Positions 22,101-30,500 of a stretch of DNA of 64,000 nucleotides are shown here, one piece after another. Source of the DNA: Planctomycetota bacterium (lineage in GTDB: Bacteria; Planctomycetota; UBA1135; UBA2386); assembly GCA_016716265.1 (NCBI GenBank), contig JADJWQ010000006.1, forward strand, positions 62,001-126,000. The letters run 5' to 3'. Both the position numbers and the translations under genes were made by a program. Below the pieces are notes generated by a model. The model did no database searches. It had not been told where the DNA came from and saw only the letters and a program-made list of their open reading frames with translations. The first letter of the stretch is position 1. The number at the start of each line of letters is the position of its first letter.

Positions 22101-22134
22101 CGATGAGCCCACTCGCCGAACGGATCGATCGCAT
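19126..22134 (-). CDS. Large lipoprotein with Ig-like domain and beta-propeller-like repeats
   Basis: The product has 1002 residues. The ATG at 22134 is followed by a signal with a lipobox (LMLAAC, Cys about residue 21). Residues about 250-380 contain a Big_5-type Ig-like segment (NVDPTLPIRIEFNKPV). Two proline runs follow. The C-terminal 350 residues look like a YVTN/PQQ-style propeller (FLFILDRENRQVLVVNSN, GVLAVANFSSSSVSFVN, WQPDGEALITVSRDADSLTVL). It is probably exposed on the outer membrane or in the periplasm. A GAGAGG ribosome-binding sequence lies about 9 nt before the start. Function is unknown. Confidence 0.78.
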   Translation of the reverse strand: MRSIRSASGLIVPALLLMLAACGGGASDPDNRGDFLVAQISTGQGQVYPYRMRVLNSVGLPTSQIVNVESRDILERNLTEDNGLLPVATFPDEAILPSGSPGNQFLLIRFTHKLQVESILSGLLANSTTNSGLTTAISVLAYDPNTEQTTVLRGRGFVGGRTYFNRQGVLEQVQAVDLDANGSIEILDPDASGFPRGFSNDAELVSPKSFVFVADSDGDLDTFETFDPQSRDVLIRVIVTNAVRNTNGRVLQGEVCTATTVGTDPNPPDVLGFTTNPRITPGNGQSNVDPTLPIRIEFNKPVQPWDVGRLFSRTNRTPQPGGVSLNVTASAQTFSVTYYADPVSYGDFCNYIVTPAYNLPGDTLVQVNVNATSIHGLTGDELGNNISTTYRTGDGPGIVNAPVCPDAIYVGIGGAVPGVSVIDLNGFGQGTNGLDPDPITGRPTKSPGDTNYARNPNIGQPGVLPSLAVGLTPLDAGSNGALTLVEDTRGNTRLLQAPLVGRVTDIHVGPPLDLIYNNSNVNVYAGGQNQVNPNSGAVTIGNCVTVPPHPNPPKLIFPPPNLSRLIFGEEPTVISTNGPPPPPPPVLAVVPSCVASPVSQLTSGTIQGYYQHAIDGFFTGPQPAPSPPPPPPMFCPYTARQQVGHFLFILDRENRQVLVVNSNRFTVLDSLRFSDPVAITMSPTLGVLAVANFSSSSVSFVNTDPRSAGFLTVVAETRLPNSPSSIKWQPDGEALITVSRDADSLTVLSGRDFTLQKTVSGGLNGPIDIAVTQRYQFTGNTSGVYYAYVLNTNGTVSVFESGPEGVNGTGFNDLIGDVGIVFRRGTRVRLDYQAGLSGFWITHVDEAGVGVVSRVDLTATPRGPLPTQQNSGGFILPPTFRQKEWSVVSTIGGSDPTVPGNQRLSGNSPVDVCVDEMFNNGWFINQNTTFNNLIGRSILGHSSKGAVLIDANGNPVLPMTARFLFVALSDVGAVDVFDLVTRGKVTTISIPGVASLSGYWKQ

Positions 22135-22212
22135 CGTGTCGTGCCTCTCTGGAGGGGTGCGCCGCCGCGGATGCAGCGAGCCTGAGAGCTGCGGGCAGCT
22201 CGGAACGTTACC

Positions 22213-22226
22213 GGGACGGCCGTCCC
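22213..22226. promoter_or_regulatory. Perfect palindrome GGGACGGCCGTCCC
   Basis: The 14 bp read identically on both strands. The site lies 79-92 bp before the lipoprotein start, in the AT-richest part of this spacer. It could bind a dimeric regulator. Neither side carries a T run, so a terminator is unlikely. In very GC-rich DNA such palindromes also occur by chance. Confidence 0.25.
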
Positions 22227-22242
22227 AAACAAGAAGCAGGCC

Positions 22243-22263
22243 CCCCGAACCGCAGCTTCGGGG
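22243..22263. other. Inverted repeat CCCCGAA...TTCGGGG
   Basis: A 7-bp perfect stem (22243-22249 with 22257-22263) encloses a 7-nt loop. It is 17 bp from the palindrome at 22213. It could be a protein site or RNA hairpin; no T tract follows on either strand. Confidence 0.3.
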
Positions 22264-22549
22264 AATTCGTGAGGCTACCGCTGCCGCGCACCCAACGGGC
22301 GCCTGAACCGCGACTTCTGCGCACTGCAGCGCCGCGCGGGCCGGTTCGTCGGGCGGCGCGACACGGTGCGCGCGGCCGCGTTCGCGTCCGCGCGCCGCGC
22401 GAGCGTGCGGCCTGCTCCGCCGCGGACGTGCGCTACCGCACAACGCCGCGCGGCGGGCGCTTCCGAACGCCACGACCGCAGCGGCGCGCGCCGGCAGCCG
22501 CACCCGCGATCTGCAGCGGTCGTCGCGCGGACTGCGGCGCCGTCCCGGG

Positions 22550-22555
22550 TAGCCT
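22550..22555 (+). promoter_or_regulatory. Candidate -10 (TAGCCT), leaderless ruvB
   Basis: TAGCCT is followed by six bases and then the ruvB ATG at 22562. The same hexamer forms the -10 of the better-supported rplM promoter. There is no ribosome-binding sequence before ruvB, which fits a leaderless message. Confidence 0.45.
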
Positions 22556-22561
22556 CTCGCC

Positions 22562-23599
22562 ATGATGTTCGACGCCGAAGGGACCCCCGAGGAGCGCGAA
22601 CTGGACCGCGCGCTCCGCCCGGCCACGTTCGACGACTTCGTCGGCCAGGACACCGTGCGGGAGGACCTGCGGATCGCGATCCAGGCCGCGCGGCAACGCC
22701 GCGAGCCGCTCGACCACGTGCTGTTCGCGGGTCCGCCCGGCCTCGGCAAGACGACGCTCGCGCACCTGATCGCCGCCGGCATGGAGACGCGGATCGTGGT
22801 GACCTCCGGGCCCGCGCTGGTCGCGCCGCGCGACCTGGTCGGCCCGCTGTCGCGGCTCGAGCGCGGCGACGTGTTGTTCGTCGACGAGATCCACCGCATG
22901 CCGCGCGTCGTCGAGGAGTACCTCTACTCGGCGATGGAGGACAGCGCGGTCGACATCGTGATCGACTCCGGCCCGTCGGGTCGCACGGTCCGCCTCGCGA
23001 TCGAGCCGTTCACCCTGATCGGCGCGACGACCCGCGAGGGCCTGCTGACCGCGGCGTTCCGCAGCCGCTTCGGGCTCGTCGAGCGCCTCGAGCCGTACCC
23101 GCCGCACGAGCTGCGCGAGATCGTCGAGCGCGCCGCGCCGCGCCTCGGCATCGGGTTCTCGCGCACCGCGGCCGAGCTGGTCGCGGACCGCGCGCGCGGC
23201 GTACCGCGCATCGCGCTGCGCATCCAGCGCCGGGTCCGCGACCTCGCGCAGGTGCGCGGCATGGACGCGGTCGACGTCGAGGTCGCGCGCGCCGCACTCG
23301 AGCGGCTGCGGATCGACGAGCTCGGCCTCGAGGACGTCGACCGCAAGCTGCTGCGCGCACTGATCGAGCGCGGCGAGCCGGTCGGTCTGAAGACGCTCGC
23401 CGCGATGGTCGACGAGGCCGAGGACACGATCGAGGACGTGTTCGAGCCGCACCTGCTGCGCTGCGGGCTGCTCGCGCGCACGCCGCGCGGACGCGTGGCG
23501 ACGCTGCGCGCCTACCGCCACCTCGGCCTCGAGCCGCCGGCGGCGAGCGGCCCGCTGGCCGGCGAGCTGCCGTTCGCCGACGACGCCGGAGCCCCATGA
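22562..23599 (+). CDS. ruvB: Holliday junction branch migration helicase RuvB
   Basis: The product has 345 residues. RuvB motifs are in order: LRPATFDDFVGQ, Walker A GPPGLGKT (residues 57-64), Walker B VLFVDEIHRM, sensor 1 GATTREG, arginine-finger region AAFRSRFG, and the C-terminal winged helix (LGLEDVDRKLLRALIE). It drives branch migration with RuvA. The C-terminal end shows LARTPRGRVATLRAYRHLGL as usual. Its TGA overlaps the tgt ATG by 4 nt. ruvA and ruvC are not in the window. Confidence 0.96.
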   Translation: MMFDAEGTPEERELDRALRPATFDDFVGQDTVREDLRIAIQAARQRREPLDHVLFAGPPGLGKTTLAHLIAAGMETRIVVTSGPALVAPRDLVGPLSRLERGDVLFVDEIHRMPRVVEEYLYSAMEDSAVDIVIDSGPSGRTVRLAIEPFTLIGATTREGLLTAAFRSRFGLVERLEPYPPHELREIVERAAPRLGIGFSRTAAELVADRARGVPRIALRIQRRVRDLAQVRGMDAVDVEVARAALERLRIDELGLEDVDRKLLRALIERGEPVGLKTLAAMVDEAEDTIEDVFEPHLLRCGLLARTPRGRVATLRAYRHLGLEPPAASGPLAGELPFADDAGAP

Positions 23600-24696
23600 G
23601 CGAGCCGCCGTTCCACTTCGAGCTGCTCGGCGAGCGCGACGGCGTGCGGCGTGGCCGCTACCACACGCCGCACGGCAGCTTCGAGACGCCGTGCTTCGCG
23701 CCGGTCGGCACGCGCGCCGCGATGAAGGGCGTCACTCCCGAGCAGCTACGCCAGACCGGTGCGGAGCTGATCCTCGCCAACGCCTACCACCTGTTCCTGC
23801 GCCCCGGCCACGAGCTGATCGCGCGGCGCGGCGGGCTGCACCGCTTCATGGCCTGGGACGGACCGATCCTGACCGACTCCGGCGGCTACCAGATCTTCTC
23901 GCTGTCGCACCTGACGCGGATCGACGCCGACGGTGTGACGTTCGCGTCGGTCGTCGACGGCTCGCCGCAGCGGCTGACGCCCGAACGTGCGCTCGAGGTG
24001 CAGCGCGCGCTCGGCCCCGACATCGCGATGGTGCTCGACGTGTGCCCGCCGGGCGACGCCGGGCGCGAGGTCGTCGTCCACGCACACGAGCGCACGCTGG
24101 CGTGGGCGCGGCGCGCGCGCGACCTGCACGAGGCGTGGGGCGGCGCGCAGCGCGGCCAGGCAGTGTTCGGCATCGTCCAGGGCGGCGTCGACCCGGAGCT
24201 GCGCGCCGCGAGCGCGCGCGCGCTGGTCGCGCTGGACTTCGACGGCTACGCGGTCGGCGGCCTGAGCGTCGGCGAGACCAAGGCGCAGATGGACGTGGCG
24301 CTCGACGCGGCGATCGACCTGCTGCCGCGCGACCGCCCGCGCTACCTGATGGGCGTCGGCACGCCCGAGGACTTCCGCAGCGCGACGCGGCGCGGCGTCG
24401 ACCTGTTCGACTGCGTGACGCCGACGCGCCACGGCCGCAACAACCAGGCGTTCACCCGCGACGGCATCGTCAAGATGCGCAACCAACGGCACGCCGAGGA
24501 CGACCGCCCGCTCGACGAGCGCTGCGCCTGCTACACCTGCCGCCACTTCAGCCGCGCCTACCTGCGCCACCTCGCGATGGCGGGCGAGATGCTGGCCGGC
24601 GTGCTGCTCAGCCTGCACAACATCCACTACTTCCAGGACGTGATGGCCGAGATCCGCGCGTCGGTCGGCGCCGCGCCGGCCGGCCGCGGCCCGTAG
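23596..24696 (+). CDS. tgt: Queuine tRNA-ribosyltransferase
   Basis: The product has 366 residues with bacterial TGT signatures: FMAWDGPILTDSGGYQIFSL (Asp 94 region), VFGIVQGG, GGLSVGE, the nucleophile region LFDCVTPTRHGRN, and the zinc site CACYTCRHFSRAYLRHL with its distal His. It exchanges guanine 34 for preQ1 in Asp, Asn, His and Tyr tRNAs. It is translationally coupled to ruvB (ATGA), and the AhpD-like gene starts 9 bp after its TAG stop. Confidence 0.96.
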   Translation: MSEPPFHFELLGERDGVRRGRYHTPHGSFETPCFAPVGTRAAMKGVTPEQLRQTGAELILANAYHLFLRPGHELIARRGGLHRFMAWDGPILTDSGGYQIFSLSHLTRIDADGVTFASVVDGSPQRLTPERALEVQRALGPDIAMVLDVCPPGDAGREVVVHAHERTLAWARRARDLHEAWGGAQRGQAVFGIVQGGVDPELRAASARALVALDFDGYAVGGLSVGETKAQMDVALDAAIDLLPRDRPRYLMGVGTPEDFRSATRRGVDLFDCVTPTRHGRNNQAFTRDGIVKMRNQRHAEDDRPLDERCACYTCRHFSRAYLRHLAMAGEMLAGVLLSLHNIHYFQDVMAEIRASVGAAPAGRGP

Positions 24697-24699
24697 ACT
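24694..24699 (+). promoter_or_regulatory. Possible -10 (TAGACT) before the AhpD-like gene
   Basis: TAGACT lies six bases before the ATG at 24706, the same geometry as the other leaderless candidates. Its TAG is also the tgt stop codon, so coincidence is more likely here and readthrough from tgt may suffice. Confidence 0.25.
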
Positions 24700-24705
24700 C
24701 CGCGC

Positions 24706-25272
24706 ATGGCCTGGATCGACACCGTGTCCGAGGACGACGCCGACGGCCGGATCGGGGCGCTGTACGCGGCGGCGCGCCGCCGCGCGGGGCGCGTGTTCGG
24801 CATCGTGCGCCTGATGTCGCCCGACCCGGCGACGCTCGACGCATCGATGGCGCTGTACGCGGCGACGACGACGTCGCCCGGCTCGCCGCTGCCGAGGTGG
24901 TTCCGCGAGCTGGTCGCGGTCCACGTCTCGATCGCCAACCGCTGCCACTATTGAACCGAGGCGCACACCCGGGACCTCCGTGCCGAGGCCCCCGACACGC
25001 TCCGTGACGCATTGCTCTCGGCCGACCCGCGCGCGGCCCTCGACGACCGCCATCGCGCGCTGCTCGACTACGCCGTGGCCCTGACCGTCGCGCCGCACGC
25101 CTGCCGCCGCGAGGACGTCGATGCACTGCGCGCCGCGGGCGCGACCGACGCCGAGATCCACGCGACCGTGCAGGTCGCCGCCTACTTCAACTACATCAAC
25201 CGCGTCGCCGACGCGCTGGGCGTCGACCTCGAGCCGGAGATGCCACCCCCGCCCGCCGGCGCCGGCCGCTGA
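24706..25272 (+). CDS. AhpD-like peroxidase-related selenoprotein (in-frame TGA as Sec)
   Basis: The frame runs 188 residues from ATG 24706 to TGA 25272 with one in-frame TGA at 24952-24954 (residue 83). Both halves belong to one carboxymuconolactone decarboxylase/AhpD-like peroxidase-related protein. Upstream is RELVAVHVSIANRCHY, downstream is RALLDYAVALTVAP, then DALRAAGATDAEIHATVQVA and YFNYINRVADALGV, which is the normal order and spacing of the family (about 180-190 residues). The TGA falls exactly on the second Cys of the redox CxxC, giving C80-H-Y-U83. A hairpin with a G at loop position 2 begins 15 nt after the TGA. Selenocysteine is therefore the best reading; a nonsense mutation or base error is the alternative. 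sel genes are not in the window. Confidence 0.8.
24970..24994 (+). promoter_or_regulatory. Candidate bacterial SECIS hairpin
   Basis: Two stacked 4-bp stems are visible: CGGG (24970-24973) with CCCG (24991-24994), and CCTC (24975-24978) with GAGG (24985-24988). They are separated by a small internal loop (A opposite CC). The apical loop is CGTGCC, with G in second position and a GU pair of bases as in the E. coli element. The loop starts 24 nt after the TGA, within the range reported for bacterial SECIS elements. Pairing was done by eye; no folding energy was computed. Confidence 0.6.
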
Positions 25273-25278
25273 CCGGCG

Positions 25279-27324
25279 TCAGTCCGCGACGAGCCGCACG
25301 TAGTCGATGCCGACCATGTGGCGGGGGATCGCGCGCTCGTCGTGGCCGGCGATCTCGATCGCCAGCTCGGTCGCGTGCCCGTCGACCGCGAGCTTGCCGA
25401 GCTCGACGACGCCGGTGTGGCTGACCTCCGGGCTGTAGAGGTCGATCACGTCACCGAGCGGTCGGCCATCGTGCAGCACGCGGATCCGCGCGTAGTCGCG
25501 AGCCGTCGTGAACACCGCCTGCACGCGGTAGCGGCCGGGGCGCTGGACCGGCACCGCGACGATCAGGCGGTCACCGACCTTGCCGTCCATCCACCAGAGC
25601 TGGCCATCCCGACTCCAGCGCGCGCCTTCGAAGCCGCTCATGTCCTGCGTCGTGTGCGTGCCACCGGTGCACTCGACGACGCGCATCTGCTCGCCTTCGA
25701 CGGCGCCCTCGGCGAGGAACGCGACCGGCGGCACCATCTCGACGAGCGCGCGCTCGGCGGCCGGCGGCACGGCCGGCAGCCCGCTGGTCACGCCGGTCGC
25801 ACCGTAGAACCACACCGTGCTCGCGTAGTCGACCTCGACGTCCTTCCAGTGCCACACCTCCAGGTCGAAGCGCAGCGAGCGGTGGAACGGCACGGCGTCG
25901 TGCAATTGCAGGCGGACGTTCTGGGTGTAACCGAAGTTGCCGGGACCATCACAATGTGGCTGCGCGTGGAGCGGGCTCGAGAACGGCTCCGGGCAGCACC
26001 ATGCATAGCCGAAGTAGTCCTCGGTGCCGGTGCCGAACGTGCTCGGGAAGTCCTCGCCGTCGACGACGATGCGCTCGTCGCCCTCGCCCCACCACGCGCG
26101 GGTCGGATTGCGCACGACGAGCCCGCAGCCGACGAAGCGACCGGGCCCGCCGCGTGCGTCCACCACCAGATGGTCGCCGCGCGGCCGGGTGTGCAGGTCC
26201 CTCACCTGGTGCCACGCGGCGCGGAACGTCAGCGGCGCCTCGTCGAACGTCGCCGGCTCGTTCCAGATCGCGGTGGTCAGCTGCAGCCCGTCGTCCTCGG
26301 CGGCCGGGCCGTCGAGGAGCACGCGCAGCCGGATGCCCCGGACGAACGGCATCGGGAACAGGCAGTAGCCGGTCCCGTCGGGCAGCACGCCGAGCGCGCG
26401 CCCGGCCCACGGATCGAGCCCCGGGGCGCTCGCGAAGAAGTCGCCGAGCGGCACGTCGACGACGGCCTCCTCGTCGACGTCGATGCACAGCCGCGCCTGC
26501 CGTGCGAGCGCCGGCCGCGCGGCCGGTCCGGCGAGCCCGAGCCACAGGCCGCGGATCACGCCCGGACCTTCGAGGAATCGCGTCCACACCGCGCCGTCGG
26601 CGTCCGGCGCCACCGCCTCGGTCTGCAGGACCGGTGCGCCCGGACCGCTCGCGGCCTCGATGGCTCGCGGCCCCCCGGCGAGCGCCGCCGCCCACCGGTC
26701 GATCGCCGCGCGCTGCTCGCGGAGCCACTCGGGACGGAAGCTGAAGACGTGCTCCCCGGCCGCCAGGTGCTGCACGTTCACCTGGTAGTAGAAGTCGCCG
26801 GTGTCGCAGGTGAGCACGAGCCGCCGGTCGAACGGGATCGGCAGATGGCAATTGGCACCCCGCGAGCGCACGCCGCAGACCGGCTCCGGCAGCGCCTCGA
26901 CCTGACCGCTAAGCAATGCGGCGAAGTCGACCGTCCAGCGCGGCTCGGCCTCGCCGTCGACGTAGAACCGCAGCGTCCCCGAGGGATTCGCCGACCAGAT
27001 GCGCGCGACGAACGCGGGTCCCTCGGCATCGACCATCACGTATTCGCGCCGACCGTCCCGGTCCTCGACGCGCAGGTACTGGCCACGGTCCGCGTTCGCA
27101 TACCACGCCTCGGCGTCCTCCGGGCCGGCGTGGCTGCGGCGGTCGTAGCTGGAGAACTGTACGCAGCGCTCGCCGGGGCGCGGCGCCACGAACAGCCGGT
27201 CGAGATCGGCGGTCCGCTCGAGCAGGCCGGCGAACCCGATGCGCGCGACGGGCGCGTCCTGGGCGAGCGCGGCGGTTGCCGACAACGCGGCGGCCGCAGC
27301 GATGACGAGAGAACTCCGCACCAT
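25279..27324 (-). CDS. DUF2961 / GH172-type secreted protein
   Basis: The product has 681 residues with a signal peptide (VIAAAAALSATAALAQ). The DUF2961 signature WWGEGDERIVVDGEDFP...GTGTEDYF is intact at about residues 410-440; the family includes glycoside hydrolase 172 enzymes acting on fructofuranose or arabinofuranose polymers. About 150 C-terminal residues form an extra beta-sandwich (GRYRVQAVFTTARDYARIRVL...GIDYVRLV), probably carbohydrate-binding. It converges on the AhpD-like gene with a 6-bp gap and diverges from the propeller gene at 27543. A TATCGT hexamer lies six bases before its ATG. Substrate is not predicted. Confidence 0.85.
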   Translation of the reverse strand: MVRSSLVIAAAAALSATAALAQDAPVARIGFAGLLERTADLDRLFVAPRPGERCVQFSSYDRRSHAGPEDAEAWYANADRGQYLRVEDRDGRREYVMVDAEGPAFVARIWSANPSGTLRFYVDGEAEPRWTVDFAALLSGQVEALPEPVCGVRSRGANCHLPIPFDRRLVLTCDTGDFYYQVNVQHLAAGEHVFSFRPEWLREQRAAIDRWAAALAGGPRAIEAASGPGAPVLQTEAVAPDADGAVWTRFLEGPGVIRGLWLGLAGPAARPALARQARLCIDVDEEAVVDVPLGDFFASAPGLDPWAGRALGVLPDGTGYCLFPMPFVRGIRLRVLLDGPAAEDDGLQLTTAIWNEPATFDEAPLTFRAAWHQVRDLHTRPRGDHLVVDARGGPGRFVGCGLVVRNPTRAWWGEGDERIVVDGEDFPSTFGTGTEDYFGYAWCCPEPFSSPLHAQPHCDGPGNFGYTQNVRLQLHDAVPFHRSLRFDLEVWHWKDVEVDYASTVWFYGATGVTSGLPAVPPAAERALVEMVPPVAFLAEGAVEGEQMRVVECTGGTHTTQDMSGFEGARWSRDGQLWWMDGKVGDRLIVAVPVQRPGRYRVQAVFTTARDYARIRVLHDGRPLGDVIDLYSPEVSHTGVVELGKLAVDGHATELAIEIAGHDERAIPRHMVGIDYVRLVAD

Positions 27325-27330
27325 GCCGCG

Positions 27331-27336
27331 ACGATA
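27331..27336 (-). promoter_or_regulatory. Candidate -10 (TATCGT), leaderless GH172-type gene
   Basis: On the minus strand TATCGT is followed by CGCGGC and then the ATG at 27324. The six-base spacer is identical in sequence to that before the M16 operon start. No good ribosome-binding sequence is present. Confidence 0.4.
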
Positions 27337-27542
27337 GCGCTCCGCTCGCGAGGGTGTTCGGCCGAGCTTCGTGACATCGATGGTACGCCGTGCGACGCGC
27401 GCCGCAGCCACGCGGCGGTTTCCCCCGAAACGCACCCGCGACCCGCGCGGGCCGCGCGTATGCTGCGCGCGCTGCCGCCAGCCGTGCGGACCTGACTCCG
27501 CGGGCCACGCGACCGGCTCCTCTCGACCCCTCGGAGATTCCC

Positions 27543-30500
27543 ATGCCCGACTCGCGCGCCGTGTCCGGACGCACGTGGTTGTTGCTGTCGTCGCTCCTCG
27601 CGGCACCGTGCGGATCGCTCCTCGCCCAGGACGGCAGCCCGCCGCCCACCCTCGCCGCGGCGCTCGCGGACGGGCTCGCGTGGCGGGGCCTCGGCCCGGT
27701 CAACATGGGGGGCCGCGTGACCGACATCGAGGTCGACGCCCACGACGACGCGCGCTGGTTCGTCGGCACCGGCGGCGGTGGCCTGTGGCGCACCACGAAC
27801 GCGGGCACCACGTGGACCCAGATCTTCCGCGACGGCGGTAGCGCTTCGATCGGCGACGTCGCGGTCGCACCCTCCGATCCGAACGTGGTGTGGGTCGGCA
27901 CCGGCGAGGAGAATGCGCGCAACTCGGTGCAATGGGGCGACGGCGTCTATCGCTCGACGGACGGCGGCGACACCTTCCAGCACGCGGGGCTCGCCCGCAC
28001 GTTCCAGATCGGCCATATCGCGATCCACCCGCAGGACGCGAAGACCGTCTACGTCGCCGCGCTCGGCACGCTGTGGGGGCCCAATCCCGATCGCGGCGTC
28101 TACCGCACGCGCGACGGCGGCGAGAGCTGGGAACGCGTGCTCTACCTCGACGACGTGACCGGCTGCATCGACGTGCGGCTCGATCCCGAGAACCCGGCGA
28201 TCGTCTACGCGTGCATGTACGAGCGGGCGCGCGACGGCTTCGACAGCAATGACCCGGCGGTCCGCTTCGGCGCGAAGTCGGGCTTCTACCGGAGCACGGA
28301 CGCCGGCGACACCTGGCAGCGGATGACCGCGGGACTGCCGACCTGCCGCTGGGGCCGCTCCGGCATGAGCGTCTACGCGAAGGACCCGAAGACGCTGTTC
28401 CTGATCGTCGAGACCGAGCGCAGCGGCTGGGCCACCGGCAGCGAGCGCGTCGGTCAGACCCCCGCCCAGCAGGGCAACCGCGCCTACATGGGCCTGATCG
28501 GCGAGGACGCCGCGACCGGCGACGGCGCGGCGATCACCCGCGTGACCAACGACGGCCCGGCCGACAAGGCCGGCATCGAGGCCGGCGACGTGATCGTGCG
28601 CGTCGGCGAGGAGGCGATCGCCTCGTACCGCGAGCTGCTGCGCGTCATCGGCGCGGCGACGGGCGGCGAGAAGGCGGAGATCGCGCTGCTGCGCGGCGGC
28701 GAGGAGCGGACCGTCACGATCGAGTGGGGCACCCGGCGCGGCGGCGGCCGCCCTGGTGGCGGGCCAGGCGGTGGCGGGCCAGGCGGCGGCGGGCCGGCCG
28801 CGGACGACCCCAACACCGGGCCGAACTCCGGGCGGCTCGGCGGCCAGCGCGAGAACGTGCAGGGCGATCAGGGCGCGGACGGCTTCGAGACCGGCGGCGT
28901 GTTCCGCTCCGACGACCGTGGCGAGAGCTGGCGGCGCGTCAACAGCCTCACCGACCGGCCGTTCTACTACAGCGTCATCGCGGTCGACCCGTCGAGCGAC
29001 CAGAACGTCTGGTCGGTCGGCGTGCCGCTCTTCGCGACCACCGACGGCGGCGAGACCTTCGACCAGGTCCAGCGCAACATCCACGTCGACTTCCACGCGC
29101 TGTGGATCGACCCGCGCGACTCCGACCACGTGCTGGTCGGCGGCGACGGCGGCCTCTACGAGACCTTCGACCACGCCGCGCATTGGCAGCACATCGGCAA
29201 TCTGTCGATCGGCCAGTTCTACCACGTCGACGTCGACACTGCCGACCCCTACAACGTGTGTGGCGGCCTCCAGGACAATGGCACCTGGTGGGGTCCGTCG
29301 CGGACCCGCTGGACCGACGGCATCGCGAGCGACGACTGGATCACAATCTACGGCGGCGACGGCTTCGGTGCGGCGTTCGACCCGCTCGACCCGAACACCG
29401 TCTTCGCGACGTCGCAGAACGGCGCGGTCGGCGCCGTCGACCTGCTCCGGGCCGCGGTGTCCCGCGTGCAGAAGCCGCGCGGCAGCTACAACTGGGACAC
29501 GCCGTTCTTCCTGTCGCACCACAACTCGCGGATCCTGTATGTAGCCGGTAATCGCGTCGGGCGCTCGCTCGACCGCGGCCGCACCACGACCGAGATCTCC
29601 GCCGACCTCGGGCTGACCGAGCGCGGTACCGCGACGGCGCTCGCCGAGTCGCCGCGCGAGGCCGGGCTGCTCTACGTCGGCACCGACGACGGTGCCCTGT
29701 GGCGCTCCGACGACGACGGCCACTCCTGGGAGCCGCTGCACGAGAAGCTGATCGGTCTCGCCGGGCCGCGCTACGTCAGCTCGATCGAGCCGTCGCACCA
29801 CGCGACGGATCGCGTCTACGTGACTTTCGAGGGTCACCGCTCGAACGACTTCGCGACCTACGTGATGGTGTCGGAGGACCGCGGTCGGACCTGGAAGTCG
29901 CTGGCAGACGGATTGCCGCACGAAGCTCCCGCCCACGTCATCGTCGAGGACTCCCGCAACGCGGACCTGCTGCTGTGCGGCACCGAGCTGACCTGCCACG
30001 CGTCGCTCGACCGCGGTGCGACGTGGTGCGAGCTCGGCAACGGCCTGCCGACGGTCCAGGTGCGCGACCTCGCGATCCAGGACCGCGACGCCGACGTGGT
30101 CGCCGCCACGCACGGCAATGGCGTGTTCGTGCTGGACCTCGGACCGCTACGCCAGACGACGCGCGACATCGCGGCGTCCAAGCGCCACCTGTTCGAGCCG
30201 GAGCCGGTCACGCAGTGGACCATGCGCAGCCGCTCGTACCTCGGACACCGCGAATGGTCGGCGCCCAATCCGGCACCCGGCACGACGATCTACCTGTGGC
30301 TGCAGGAGCCGCCCGCCGAGAACGCGCGGGAGGTCACCATCCACGCCCTCGACGGAGGCGTCGTCGGGACGCTCGAGGTCCCGGCGCGCGCCGGCCTGCA
30401 CGTGCTGCAATGGGACGGCCGCGTGGCCGGCGGTGGTGGCGAGGGACGCGGCCGTGGTCGCGGCCGCACGCCCGCCGCGCCCGGCACCTACTCCGTCCGC

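Larger units (their letters stand above)
22135..22561. other. Divergent intergenic region, lipoprotein / ruvB (427 bp)
   Basis: No gene is supported here. It holds a perfect 14-bp palindrome (22213-22226), a 7-bp-stem inverted repeat (22243-22263), and a TAGCCT hexamer directly before ruvB. The ruvB-proximal 250 bp is extremely GC-rich with open frames on both strands, but these have no start context or recognisable products. Confidence 0.6.

Noticed and set aside
24706..25272. Two separate small genes split at 24954
   Set aside because: Each half is only half of a known fold; both are in one frame, and the second half would need a TTG start in mid-domain.
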